This document shows positions 20,046-28,601 of a stretch of DNA of 35,646 bases, one piece after another. The stretch covers positions 1 through 35,646 of the forward strand of contig CASGDV010000005.1 of NCBI GenBank assembly GCA_949300335.1. The letters are read 5' to 3'. The notes under the pieces were generated by a model. The model saw only the letters and a program-made list of their open reading frames with translations, did not search any database and was not told the DNA's origin. This DNA is from an uncultured Bacteroidales bacterium (lineage in GTDB: Bacteria; Bacteroidota; Bacteroidia; Bacteroidales; UBA932). The stretch's first letter is position 1; each line of letters starts with the position of its first letter. Both the position numbers and the translations under genes were made by a program.

Positions 20046-21596
20046 ATGAGAGCTTTATTCAGTGTAAGTGATAAGACCGGCGTGGTAGAATTCGCCGGTC
20101 AGCTCGTGTCCCTCGGATGGGAAATCATCGCCACGGGAGGAACAATGAAACTCCTGCAGGATGCGGGGCTGAAAATAATAAACATAAGCGAGATAACGGG
20201 ATTTCCTGAGATATGTGACGGAAGGGTGAAGACCCTTCATCCGAAAGTCCATGGAGCCCTTCTGGGACGTCGCGATCTGGAAAGCCACAGGCAGCAGTTG
20301 AAGGAAAACGGGATAGAGTACATAGATATGGTGTGCGTAAACCTGTATCCATTCAAGGAAACAATCGCAAAGCCGGACGTGACAATGGAAGATGCTATCG
20401 AGCACATAGATATAGGAGGACCGTCAATGTTGAGGAGTGCGGCCAAGAACTGGAACGATGTCACCGTCGTATGCAATCCGGAGGATTATCCGGTAATCAT
20501 ATCGGAAATAAGGGAACACGGTAACACCACAAAGGAAACACGTCTTCAGCTTTCCGCAAAAGCCTATACCCATACGGCCGAATATGATATGATGATAGCT
20601 TCATACATGCGCACCCAGGCTGGTCTCAATGAAAAACTGTTCCTGGAATATGATTTGAAACAGAGCCTGCGCTATGGTGAAAATCCTCATCAGAATGCAA
20701 AATTCTACGCAAGTGCGGATAAGGTACCTTATTCTCTTGCAACGGCTGAACAACTGAATGGAAAGGAATTGTCATATAACAATATACAGGATGCCAATGC
20801 CGCCCTCAATATCGTCAGGGAGTTCGATGAACCTTTCTGTGTCGGACTGAAGCATATGAATCCTTGTGGGGCAGCTGTCGGAAAGGATGTTGTAGAAGCT
20901 TGGCAGAAGGCATTCGATGCAGACAAGGTAAGCATATTCGGAGGAATAGTCGCAACAAACAGGGAAATTACCGGGGAAGCGGCCGAACTTATGAAACCGG
21001 TCTTTCTTGAAATCATTATGGCCCCGTCATTTACGAAAGAGGCGCTTGAAGTGCTCTTCACGAAAAAGAATCTCCGTCTTCTCAAGGTTGACATGAGAAA
21101 GGACGACTGTCCGCGCATGCAGTATGTAAGCGTAAACGGCGGACTTCTCGTACAGAACCAGGACAAGAATACGAAAGAGGTGGTGGAAGACATGTGCGTC
21201 ACTAAGGTCAGACCTGATGCCTCTTATATGGCTGACCTGAATTTTGCATGGAAAATTGTCAAGCATATCAAGTCCAATGCAATTGTAGTTGTGAAGGACG
21301 GTATGACAATGGGAGTGGGTGCCGGTCAGATGAACCGTATCGGGTCTGCCGAAATCGCTTTGAAACAGGCTGCCGCATTGTGCAGCGAACACGGAAAGGA
21401 TGTCCGTGAGGTCGGTCTGGTTATGGGATCGGATGCATTTTTCCCGTTTGATGACTGCGTGACTCTCGCAAACGAATATGGCGTGAAAGCCATAGCTCAG
21501 CCGGGCGGAAGCGTACGTGACAACGACTCCATAGTCAAGGCCGATGAGTTCGGAATATCCATGATGTTTACAGGTGAGCGTCATTTCAAACATTAA
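20046..21596 (+). CDS. purH: bifunctional AICAR transformylase / IMP cyclohydrolase
   Basis: This 516-residue enzyme performs the last two steps to IMP. The N-terminal MGS-like cyclohydrolase domain has SVSDKTGVVEFA, IIATGGTMKLL and the KTLHPKVHGALL signature. The C-terminal AICAR transformylase has LRYGENPHQNA, the catalytic KHMNPCG motif, QMNRIGSAEIALKQA, GSDAFFPFDD and the C-terminal GGSVRDNDSI and MMFTGERHF. It needs 10-formyl-THF, which FolD encoded two genes downstream can supply. purD starts 14 bases after its stop. Confidence 0.97.
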   Translation: MRALFSVSDKTGVVEFAGQLVSLGWEIIATGGTMKLLQDAGLKIINISEITGFPEICDGRVKTLHPKVHGALLGRRDLESHRQQLKENGIEYIDMVCVNLYPFKETIAKPDVTMEDAIEHIDIGGPSMLRSAAKNWNDVTVVCNPEDYPVIISEIREHGNTTKETRLQLSAKAYTHTAEYDMMIASYMRTQAGLNEKLFLEYDLKQSLRYGENPHQNAKFYASADKVPYSLATAEQLNGKELSYNNIQDANAALNIVREFDEPFCVGLKHMNPCGAAVGKDVVEAWQKAFDADKVSIFGGIVATNREITGEAAELMKPVFLEIIMAPSFTKEALEVLFTKKNLRLLKVDMRKDDCPRMQYVSVNGGLLVQNQDKNTKEVVEDMCVTKVRPDASYMADLNFAWKIVKHIKSNAIVVVKDGMTMGVGAGQMNRIGSAEIALKQAAALCSEHGKDVREVGLVMGSDAFFPFDDCVTLANEYGVKAIAQPGGSVRDNDSIVKADEFGISMMFTGERHFKH

Positions 21597-21610
21597 AAGC
21601 TGATAAGGTC

Positions 21611-22972
21611 ATGATGGAAATTTCCAGTTCAATAATCAATGACAGGGCGACAGGAGAAGTCTGTCAGGTGTCCAAACTGTACAAGGGTGCCGAACTTGAG
21701 ACTCCGAAGGCAGCCACCGTCCTTGTTATTGGAGGCGGCGGCAGATGTCATGCCATCGTAGATGCCTTGTCCAAATCGGCAAGTGTGGGCAAGATATATT
21801 GCGCTCCCGGTAATGCCGGCATTTCCCGTCAGGCGGATTGTGTTCCCATCAAGGAAACCCAGGTGGAACAATTGCGCGATTTTGCACTCCAGTATGGCGT
21901 CGATCTTACTGTAGTAGGCCCGGAGGTCGCTCTGGCAGCAGGAATATCGGATGTCTTTGCTGAAGCGGGACTCAGGATATTCGGACCTTCCAGGGCCGCA
22001 GCCACAATCGAGTCCAGCAAGGATTTCGCAAAAAGGCTTATGGCAAAATACGGCATACCTACAGCTGCCTACAGGACTTTCGATGATTATGGAGAAGCCC
22101 TTGAATATGTGAAGAACGGCAGTTTCCCTGTAGTTTTGAAGTATGACGGACTGGCGGCAGGCAAAGGCGTCGTCATTCCTGAGAATATGGAGGATGCCGA
22201 AACTGCACTGAAAGACATGCTTCTCGATGACAAGTTCGGAAAAGGGAAAGTTGTGATAGAGGAATTCCTTACGGGACCGGAGTTCTCCTTCATGTGTTTC
22301 GTCGATGGGGAAAGGGTATGGCCTATGGCTTTGTCCCAGGACCACAAACGTGCTTATGAGGGCGATAAGGGACCCAATACGGGAGGAATGGGAGCTTATT
22401 CGCCTCTTCCATTCATAACTGAAGATGACAGGGAGTTTGCCATGGAGCATATCATGAAACCGACTGCTTCTGCCATGCTTGCCGAAGGATGTCCTTTCAA
22501 GGGAGTCCTTTACGGCGGTCTGATCAAGACTCCTTCCGGCATAAAGGTGATCGAATTCAATTGCCGGTTCGGAGATCCTGAGACAGAAGTCGTGCTTCCT
22601 CTTTTGGAAACCGATATATACGGGATATTCAGTGCAGTTGCGGACAGTTCTGAAATGCCGGAAATCAGATGGTCGCCAGAAGCTTCCATGGGTTTTGTAA
22701 TGGCTTCGAAGGGATATCCCGGAACTTATGCCAAAGGATTTGAAATCGGCGGATTGGAAGAAGCCGGGAATGACCCTTCAATATCCATATATCATATGGG
22801 GACCTCTTCTGAGGACGGGAAGTTCTTCACTTCCGGAGGGCGTGTCCTTATGGTCGTAGGCAGGGGCGACTCATTGAAAACAGCACATGACAAGGCTTTG
22901 GAGGCCGTAGAAAAGATACATTGCGACAATCTGTTCTATCGCAAGGATATCGGATGGAGGGTAATGTTATGA
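21611..22972 (+). CDS. purD: phosphoribosylamine-glycine ligase with N-terminal extension
   Basis: This 453-residue ATP-grasp enzyme joins phosphoribosylamine and glycine to form GAR. The core has APGNAGI, VGPEVALAAGI, FGPSRAAATIESSKDFAK, VLKYDGLAAGKGV, LSQDHKRAYEGDKGPNTGGMGAYSP and EFNCRFGDPETE. Two things differ from usual. The Rossmann start TVLVIGGGG is preceded by about 36 extra residues with no internal Met, and the conserved GREHA motif reads GRCHA with C46 in place of Glu. Tandem ATGs at 21611 and 21614 are the candidate starts. It overlaps folD by ATGA at 22969-22972. Confidence 0.93.
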   Translation: MMEISSSIINDRATGEVCQVSKLYKGAELETPKAATVLVIGGGGRCHAIVDALSKSASVGKIYCAPGNAGISRQADCVPIKETQVEQLRDFALQYGVDLTVVGPEVALAAGISDVFAEAGLRIFGPSRAAATIESSKDFAKRLMAKYGIPTAAYRTFDDYGEALEYVKNGSFPVVLKYDGLAAGKGVVIPENMEDAETALKDMLLDDKFGKGKVVIEEFLTGPEFSFMCFVDGERVWPMALSQDHKRAYEGDKGPNTGGMGAYSPLPFITEDDREFAMEHIMKPTASAMLAEGCPFKGVLYGGLIKTPSGIKVIEFNCRFGDPETEVVLPLLETDIYGIFSAVADSSEMPEIRWSPEASMGFVMASKGYPGTYAKGFEIGGLEEAGNDPSISIYHMGTSSEDGKFFTSGGRVLMVVGRGDSLKTAHDKALEAVEKIHCDNLFYRKDIGWRVML

Positions 22973-23823
22973 TAATAAGCGGAAAGGAACTCTCGGCCAA
23001 ACTAAAGGCCGAAATGGCTCGGGAAGTAGCTGCTTTCCCTGAAAAATATGGACGGGTTCCGCATCTGGTCGTAATTCTGGTCGGAGATAATCCGGCGAGT
23101 GTTTCATATGTAACAGGAAAGGCAAAGGCATCCGAGGCCGTAGGTATCAGAAATACCACAATACGCCGTCCGTCAGAAATTACGGAGCAGGAACTGCTGT
23201 CACTTATCAAAGACCTGAATGAGGATGACTCGGTGGATGGAATTCTTGTCCAGCTGCCGCTTCCTGAACATATAAGCGAGGCCAGGGTTATAGAGACTAT
23301 TGCCAGAGAAAAGGATGTGGACGGTTTTCATCCTTTGAATGTAGCCGCATTGTGGCAAAAACAGCCTTGCATACTTCCTTGTACGCCAAAGGGTATAATC
23401 AAGATGCTTAAGGCTGCCGGTGTCCGCATTTCCGGGAAACGTGCAGTCGTGATAGGTCGCAGCAACATAGTCGGACTGCCAGTCGCCAAACTGCTTCTCG
23501 ACGAAAATGCCACGGTTACCATAGCGCACAGCAGGACGGAGGATCTTCCGTCACTGACGCGCCAGGCGGACATCCTCGTAGTCGCAATCGGCAGACCGCG
23601 TTTCGTGACTTCAGACATGGTTTCCGACGGAACCGTCGTCATTGATGTCGGAGTGAACAGGGATCCGGAAACAGGCAAGCTCTGCGGAGACGTGGATTAT
23701 GCCGCAATAGAACCTAAGGCATCGGTAATAACTCCGGTTCCGGGAGGCGTCGGTCCCATGACCATATGCTGCCTCATGGAAAATACGATAGAGTGCTTCC
23801 TCGAAAGAATCACTCGACGATAA
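22969..23823 (+). CDS. folD: methylenetetrahydrofolate dehydrogenase / cyclohydrolase
   Basis: This 284-residue FolD oxidises 5,10-methylene-THF and hydrolyses the product to 10-formyl-THF, the formyl donor for purine synthesis. Y47 and K51 in the SYVTGKAK segment are the expected catalytic pair; GILVQLPLP, KDVDGFHPLN, the NADP-binding GRSNIVGLP and the C-terminal PVPGGVGPMT are all intact. ATG 22969 is chosen because GGAGG at 22956-22960 lies eight bases upstream and the ATG overlaps the purD stop; a longer frame from TTG 22921 is rejected. It is the last gene of the purine cluster and overlaps pncA tail to tail by 14 bases. Confidence 0.96.
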   Translation: MIISGKELSAKLKAEMAREVAAFPEKYGRVPHLVVILVGDNPASVSYVTGKAKASEAVGIRNTTIRRPSEITEQELLSLIKDLNEDDSVDGILVQLPLPEHISEARVIETIAREKDVDGFHPLNVAALWQKQPCILPCTPKGIIKMLKAAGVRISGKRAVVIGRSNIVGLPVAKLLLDENATVTIAHSRTEDLPSLTRQADILVVAIGRPRFVTSDMVSDGTVVIDVGVNRDPETGKLCGDVDYAAIEPKASVITPVPGGVGPMTICCLMENTIECFLERITRR

Positions 23824-24394
23824 TACCTTCTTGTCTCATTTCTGCAATTGCCTCGCGGTGTCCGGTTTCGTCCACATATCCGAGGCAATGCTGAAGGAGA
23901 TGTACTCTGAATCCGGCTTTCTTGAGGTCGAGACATGTGTTTTTGATGCAATATTCGGTAGCGATACCGGATACGAATACGTCGCTGCAGTCCAGAAGTT
24001 CCAGAACTTCGGCGAGTGACTGTCCGGCAGCATTGGTGCCTTCAAAACCCGAGTACTGTTCTTCAGACGGATCGCATCCTTTGTCGAAAGTCAGCTCTTC
24101 CCTGACGTAAGGCTGGAGGTCTTTGTGGATTTCTCCACCTTTTGTCCCGGCAACGCAGTGGGAAGGCCATATTCCGCCGTTCTCTATGAAAGACGAGTGG
24201 TTTGCCGGATGATGGTCCCGTACGAAAAGTATCGGATATGTATCCAGAATTTCATTCTCTTCCCCGTTTTGTCCTTTGGTGACAGTCTCTATATATCCGA
24301 GGGTGTTTCTTACCGCATTTTCCGCATTTGCGCATGCCAGCGACCCCTCTATGAAATCGTAGAGAAAATCTACAGCTATCAGTGCCGAATTCAT
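23810..24394 (-). CDS. pncA: nicotinamidase
   Basis: This 194-residue isochorismatase-fold hydrolase converts nicotinamide to nicotinate for NAD salvage. The catalytic triad is D9 (AVDF), K105 (TFDKGCD) and C149 (ATEYCIKNT). Metal ligands D60 and H62 in RDHHPANH, and the family segment WPSHCVAGT, are also present. Its length is normal. It overlaps the upstream pncB by ATGA at 24391-24394, so the two enzymes acting in sequence are translationally coupled. Its 3' end overlaps folD on the other strand by 14 bases. Confidence 0.95.
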   Translation of the reverse strand: MNSALIAVDFLYDFIEGSLACANAENAVRNTLGYIETVTKGQNGEENEILDTYPILFVRDHHPANHSSFIENGGIWPSHCVAGTKGGEIHKDLQPYVREELTFDKGCDPSEEQYSGFEGTNAAGQSLAEVLELLDCSDVFVSGIATEYCIKNTCLDLKKAGFRVHLLQHCLGYVDETGHREAIAEMRQEGIIVE

Positions 24395-25875
24395 ATCTTG
24401 AAGTTGTTTATTTCCGTAAATAGCTTGTTTATCATATCCATTTTGAGATTGTAGAGGCTGTCCGATATATCCACCTTGTAATAATGCGGATTGATGAGCC
24501 TCCGTTCACTTGGACTGAAGTGTGCAAGGGTATCAGCATAATATGCTTTCTTGTCCGAAAGACTTTCTTGTCCGAAACATCTCTTGCCGTTTTCCATCAT
24601 AAGGATCTGGAGAGGTTTGGCCGAATATGTCCCGGATTCGAATGTCTTGAACTTGTACCTGTCATATTCGTCATAGATAGTGAAAGTTTCATTGTTTTCT
24701 ATCTGCCTGCTCAATTCGTCTCCTCTCAGACATGTCACATCCGCCTTGTATATCGCTCCCTTTTCCGAATCGTTTCTGGTTATCCTGTATGTGATCTGGA
24801 ATCCCGGATTGATAAGCTTTATCTTGTCCTCGGACCTTTTCAATACAGGTTCCCCGTCGATCTGTACCAGTTTGTATACGTTGCCGAAACAAGGATTTGC
24901 CTTGCTTGTTGCAATTGCATCTCCTACTCCGTAAGAGTCAATGCAGGCTCCCTGACGTTCCAGGTCGCTTATAAGGTATTCATCCAGGGAATTTGTCGCG
25001 AAAATCTTGCAGTTTCTGAAACCGCTTGCATCCAGTATTTTCCTGCATTCCGTAGACAGGTAAGCCAGGTCACCGCTGTCGAGCCTTATTCCGTATCCAG
25101 GACCATAGCAGTCGTCAATGCCGTTTTCCCTGTATGCTTTCATCGCATTGAGAATTCCGCACCGGAGAGTGTCATAGGTGTCTATGAGAAGGATCAGAGG
25201 TTCTCCTGCATGGGTCTTTATATAGGTGTCGAATGCCTTGTGTTCTCCCTCTACGGAACATCCGAATGACGTGACGTAGCTGTGTGCCATCGTACCTGTT
25301 GACATCATGTCGAACAATGCTCCCGTCATGATATTTGAAGAATTGCTGCATCCCGCGATTATTGCCGCTTTAGCACCGTATACTGCGGCCCATGGCCCGT
25401 GTGCCCTTCTGGAACCGAATTCGCTGACAGGACGGTTGGTCGAACGGCATACCCTGGATGCCTTTGTGGCAACCGCCATCTGGTGGTTCATTATGCAGAG
25501 CATGGGGGTTTCAAGGACCTGTGCTTCAATCAGAGGAGCCTCCACTATTATGACAGGCTGTGACGGGAAAGCTATTTCTCCCTCCCTCATCGCATAGACA
25601 TTCCCTGTGAACTTCATTTTTGAAAGGTAATTTCTGTATTCCGCATATTCTTCACCGGGAAGGAATTTTTCAAAGAATCCGGTATCGGCATTTCCCAGAT
25701 TGCCAATCATTTCCAGAACTTCATCAGTACCGCTGACAACAGCCCAGTTGTTGTTCTCCGGGGCTTTTCTGTAAAAAAGATTGAAGATTGCGATCTGATT
25801 CTTCTTACCGCAATCATAGAAGGACTTTCCCATTGTATACTGGTACTTGTCGGAGCAATAAGCGTTATTGAACAT
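24391..25875 (-). CDS. pncB: nicotinate phosphoribosyltransferase
   Basis: This 494-residue enzyme makes nicotinate mononucleotide from nicotinate and PRPP, the step after PncA. The N-terminal NAYCSDKYQYTMGKSFYDCG, the EFGSRRAHG motif, AIIAGCSNSSNI, GTMAHSYVTSFG and the IRLDSGDLAYLS segment are family hallmarks. ATG 25875 is chosen because the in-frame TTG at 25899 lies inside the -7 promoter box. It is the first gene of pncB-pncA and is divergent from amgK. Confidence 0.95.
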   Translation of the reverse strand: MFNNAYCSDKYQYTMGKSFYDCGKKNQIAIFNLFYRKAPENNNWAVVSGTDEVLEMIGNLGNADTGFFEKFLPGEEYAEYRNYLSKMKFTGNVYAMREGEIAFPSQPVIIVEAPLIEAQVLETPMLCIMNHQMAVATKASRVCRSTNRPVSEFGSRRAHGPWAAVYGAKAAIIAGCSNSSNIMTGALFDMMSTGTMAHSYVTSFGCSVEGEHKAFDTYIKTHAGEPLILLIDTYDTLRCGILNAMKAYRENGIDDCYGPGYGIRLDSGDLAYLSTECRKILDASGFRNCKIFATNSLDEYLISDLERQGACIDSYGVGDAIATSKANPCFGNVYKLVQIDGEPVLKRSEDKIKLINPGFQITYRITRNDSEKGAIYKADVTCLRGDELSRQIENNETFTIYDEYDRYKFKTFESGTYSAKPLQILMMENGKRCFGQESLSDKKAYYADTLAHFSPSERRLINPHYYKVDISDSLYNLKMDMINKLFTEINNFKI

Positions 25876-25896
25876 CCTATGGTAAATAATATTCTG

Positions 25897-25904
25897 CAAA
25901 TGTA
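25897..25904 (-). promoter_or_regulatory. -7 box of pncB
   Basis: The minus strand reads TACATTTG, matching TAnnTTTG, 22 bases before ATG 25875. No TTG is present at 19-base spacing. Confidence 0.5.
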
Positions 25905-25955
25905 GTTTTTTTTATCAGAAGCGGACCGGTTTTTCAGAAAAACATATGATTTCGC

Positions 25956-25963
25956 TATCTTTG
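25956..25963 (+). promoter_or_regulatory. -7 box of amgK-murU unit
   Basis: TATCTTTG matches TAnnTTTG, 64 bases before ATG 26027. It is divergent from the pncB box in the same 150-base gap. Confidence 0.5.
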
Positions 25964-26026
25964 CAACGTTTATAATTGCCTGTCATCGTATCCCGGCTGT
26001 TATGGCAAGGATTAAGTATTGATATT

Positions 26027-27463
26027 ATGGTTGAAGATTTGCAGATCCAGTTTGAACGCGTATTTGGAACAAGGCCTGACAGTGTCCGCGAACTTTCTCC
26101 TTCGGGGAGCAACAGAAGGTATTTCAGATTATCTGCCGGAGCCGTTTCCGCAATAGGTGTCATCGGTACCGACAGAAAAGAAAATGAGGCATTTTGTTAT
26201 ATTGCCTCTCACTTCCGTGGTAAAGGTATTGCTGTTCCTGAAATATATGCTGCAGGTCATGAAGGAATGACCTATATTCAGGAAGATCTGGGAGACGGGA
26301 TATTGTATTCACTGCTGGAGCCTTCAAGGAAGAAAGGCGAGTATACCGCCGAGGATGAAAAACTTCTGTGCACTACGATATCCAGGCTTCCGGACATTCA
26401 GTTCAAGGGGGCGGAGAACCTTGATTTCGACAAGTGCTATCCCCAGCCGTGTTTTGATATGAAAACAGTCATGTTCGACCTGAATTATTTCAAATACTGT
26501 TTTCTGAAGCCCGTGGGGATGGAATTCAATGAAATCCTTCTTCAGGACGACTTTGAAAATCTTGCGGGAGAATTGCTTGCCGGAGATCTGGATGGATTCA
26601 TGTACAGGGATTTTCAGGCACGGAATGTCATAATAAGGAATGGAGAACCGTGTTTCATAGATTTTCAGGGAGGCAGGAAGGGACCGGTGTATTATGATGT
26701 GGCATCTTTCATCTGGCAGGCAAGGGCGCGGTATCCTCATGAACTGAAGGAAAAGATGCTTGATGCCTATCTTTCATCCTTGAAAAGATATGCCGAGGTG
26801 GATGAAGACATGTTTCGCCGGCGTCTCAGGGTTTTCAGGCTTTTCCGGTTTCTTCAGGTTTTGGGGGCATACGGTTTCAGGGGATTATGGGAAAAGAAAC
26901 CACATTTTATCGGGAGTATTCCTAGCATGATGGAAAATGTCAGGGAGTTGCTTGCCGAGGAATCTTTCTCCCGTTTCCCGTATCTGTCAGAAATACTGTC
27001 GCATATTTCCGATTCTTGCGATTTCATTCGTGAAGCCAGTGACAATGTTCTGGAAGTCAGGGTCTGCAGTTTTTCTTACAGGAAGGGCATACCTTCGGAC
27101 TGGTCCGGAAACGGGGGCGGCTATGTCTTCGACTGCAGAGCCATTCCTAATCCGGGAAAATTGGAAAAGTACAGGAAATCGACAGGTATGGACGAGGACG
27201 TACGCAGTTATCTGGAAGAGGACGGTACGGTATATTCTTTCATGGACAATGTTTGCGGAATGGTAGACAGACATGTCGAAAAGTATCTGGAACGTGGTTT
27301 TACCAGCCTTATGGTATGTTTCGGCTGTACCGGCGGACAGCACAGATCAGTCTATTGCGCCGAATCTCTGGCTGCACATCTGGTTTCCAGATATCCCGTA
27401 CGTGTAAGGCTTGTGCACAGGGAACAGAAAGTTGACAGGATATTGGAAGGATTGCATATATGA
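26027..27463 (+). CDS. AmgK-like sugar kinase fused to RapZ C-terminal domain
   Basis: This 478-residue protein has two domains. Residues 1-330 are an APH-fold kinase like AmgK, which phosphorylates N-acetylmuramate or GlcNAc at C1: SGSNRRYFR (26-34), IQEDLGD (84-90), catalytic loop YRDFQARN with D195 and N200, and DFQ with D212. Residues 342-470 match the RapZ C-terminal domain, with YVFDCRAIPNP (366-376) and GCTGGQHRSV (433-442). The RapZ N-terminal P-loop domain is absent. In E. coli this C-terminal domain binds sRNA and GlcN6P. The next gene is MurU-like, overlapping by ATGA, which supports a MurNAc salvage role. ATG 26027 is chosen over a longer frame at 25976. Confidence 0.88.
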   Translation: MVEDLQIQFERVFGTRPDSVRELSPSGSNRRYFRLSAGAVSAIGVIGTDRKENEAFCYIASHFRGKGIAVPEIYAAGHEGMTYIQEDLGDGILYSLLEPSRKKGEYTAEDEKLLCTTISRLPDIQFKGAENLDFDKCYPQPCFDMKTVMFDLNYFKYCFLKPVGMEFNEILLQDDFENLAGELLAGDLDGFMYRDFQARNVIIRNGEPCFIDFQGGRKGPVYYDVASFIWQARARYPHELKEKMLDAYLSSLKRYAEVDEDMFRRRLRVFRLFRFLQVLGAYGFRGLWEKKPHFIGSIPSMMENVRELLAEESFSRFPYLSEILSHISDSCDFIREASDNVLEVRVCSFSYRKGIPSDWSGNGGGYVFDCRAIPNPGKLEKYRKSTGMDEDVRSYLEEDGTVYSFMDNVCGMVDRHVEKYLERGFTSLMVCFGCTGGQHRSVYCAESLAAHLVSRYPVRVRLVHREQKVDRILEGLHI

Positions 27464-28206
27464 AAGCCATGATTTTTGCCGCCGGGCTTGGAACCCGGCT
27501 CAAGCCGCTTACGGATACTATGCCCAAGGCTTTGGTATCCGTGGGAGGCAGGACATTGCTTGAACATGTAGTGACCAGGCTCAAAGCGGCAGGTGTCCGA
27601 GAAATTGTCATAAATGTGCATCATTTCGCAGACATGATCGAGGATTATGTCCGGCAGAACGATTCGTTCGGAATCAAGGTCAGCTTCTCAGACGAAAGGG
27701 AAGGCTTGCTGGAAACCGGAGGCGGAGTGCTGAAAGCAAGGAAATACCTGGAAGGAGCTCCGTTCGTTGTCCACAATGTAGACATACTTTCAGATCTGGA
27801 CCTTGCCGGATTGATGAAGGAAACTGACGGCAGGACTTTGGCTGTGCTGGCGGTAAGCGATCGTCCCACTTCCAGATATCTTCTTTTTGATGAAGATATG
27901 ATGCTTGCAGGATGGATGAATGTCAAGACAGGAGAAGTCAAGTCTCCTTTCGGGAAGATAGATCCCGCACGATACCGGGCATATGCATTTTCTGGTATTC
28001 ATTGCATGGCAGAGGTGGTTTTTGACGCAATGGACAGTCTTGGATTCAACGGACGTTTCCCGGTCATGGATTTTTATCTGAAGGCTGCTGCCTGTTATCC
28101 TGTACGCGGCTTTCTATGTAAAGACCTCCATCTGATGGATGTCGGCAAACTGGATACTCTCGACAGTGCCGCGTCCTTCTGCATGAAGTATGATATCGGT
28201 CATTAA
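27460..28206 (+). CDS. murU: MurU-like sugar-1-phosphate nucleotidyltransferase
   Basis: This 248-residue GT-A fold nucleotidyltransferase begins with the signature FAAGLGTRLKPLTDTMPKAL (residues 6-25). It has LLETGGGVLKA (83-93) for base recognition and NVDI with metal-binding D108. The size and adjacency to an AmgK-like kinase fit MurU, which makes UDP-MurNAc from MurNAc-1-phosphate and bypasses de novo synthesis. A mannose- or glucose-1-phosphate enzyme is possible from the domain alone. It overlaps the kinase by four bases; the YccF-like gene follows after 16 bases. Confidence 0.82.
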   Translation: MKAMIFAAGLGTRLKPLTDTMPKALVSVGGRTLLEHVVTRLKAAGVREIVINVHHFADMIEDYVRQNDSFGIKVSFSDEREGLLETGGGVLKARKYLEGAPFVVHNVDILSDLDLAGLMKETDGRTLAVLAVSDRPTSRYLLFDEDMMLAGWMNVKTGEVKSPFGKIDPARYRAYAFSGIHCMAEVVFDAMDSLGFNGRFPVMDFYLKAAACYPVRGFLCKDLHLMDVGKLDTLDSAASFCMKYDIGH

Positions 28207-28222
28207 CAAAAATAAAAAAGAT

Positions 28223-28600
28223 ATGAAATTTATTGGAAACATATTGTGGCTCATTCTCGGTGGCCTTCTTGTGAGCCTCTATTATTTTGTCATGGGAATA
28301 TTGTTTTGCCTCCTGATAGTAGGAATCCCTTTCGGACTGCAGCTTTTCAAAATGGCTAAATTTGCCTTGTGGCCTTTCGGAAATGATATACTGTCAGATA
28401 CCAACGACGGCGGATGCCTCGCTGTTTTCATGAATGTAATATGGATTCTTTTCGGAGGACTCGAGATAGCTTCCATCCATATTTTCTTCGGAATCCTGTG
28501 CTGCATAACACTTATAGGGATACCATTCGGATTCCAGCATTTCAAGATGGCACTGCTTGCACTCGTACCATTCGGAAAGAAAATCGGCTGCAGCAGATAA
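28223..28600 (+). CDS. yccF: YccF-family inner-membrane protein
   Basis: This 125-residue membrane protein has two copies of the YccF repeat, GIPFGLQLFKMAKFALWPFG and GIPFGFQHFKMALLALVPFG, each preceded by a hydrophobic hairpin. The duplicated layout is typical of this family, whose function is unknown. ATG 28223 is chosen since the family start (KFIGNILWLILGG) follows directly and an A-rich region precedes it; the in-frame ATG at 28190 lies inside murU. It ends one base before the convergent CPBP gene stop. Confidence 0.88.
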   Translation: MKFIGNILWLILGGLLVSLYYFVMGILFCLLIVGIPFGLQLFKMAKFALWPFGNDILSDTNDGGCLAVFMNVIWILFGGLEIASIHIFFGILCCITLIGIPFGFQHFKMALLALVPFGKKIGCSR

Positions 28601-28601
28601 T

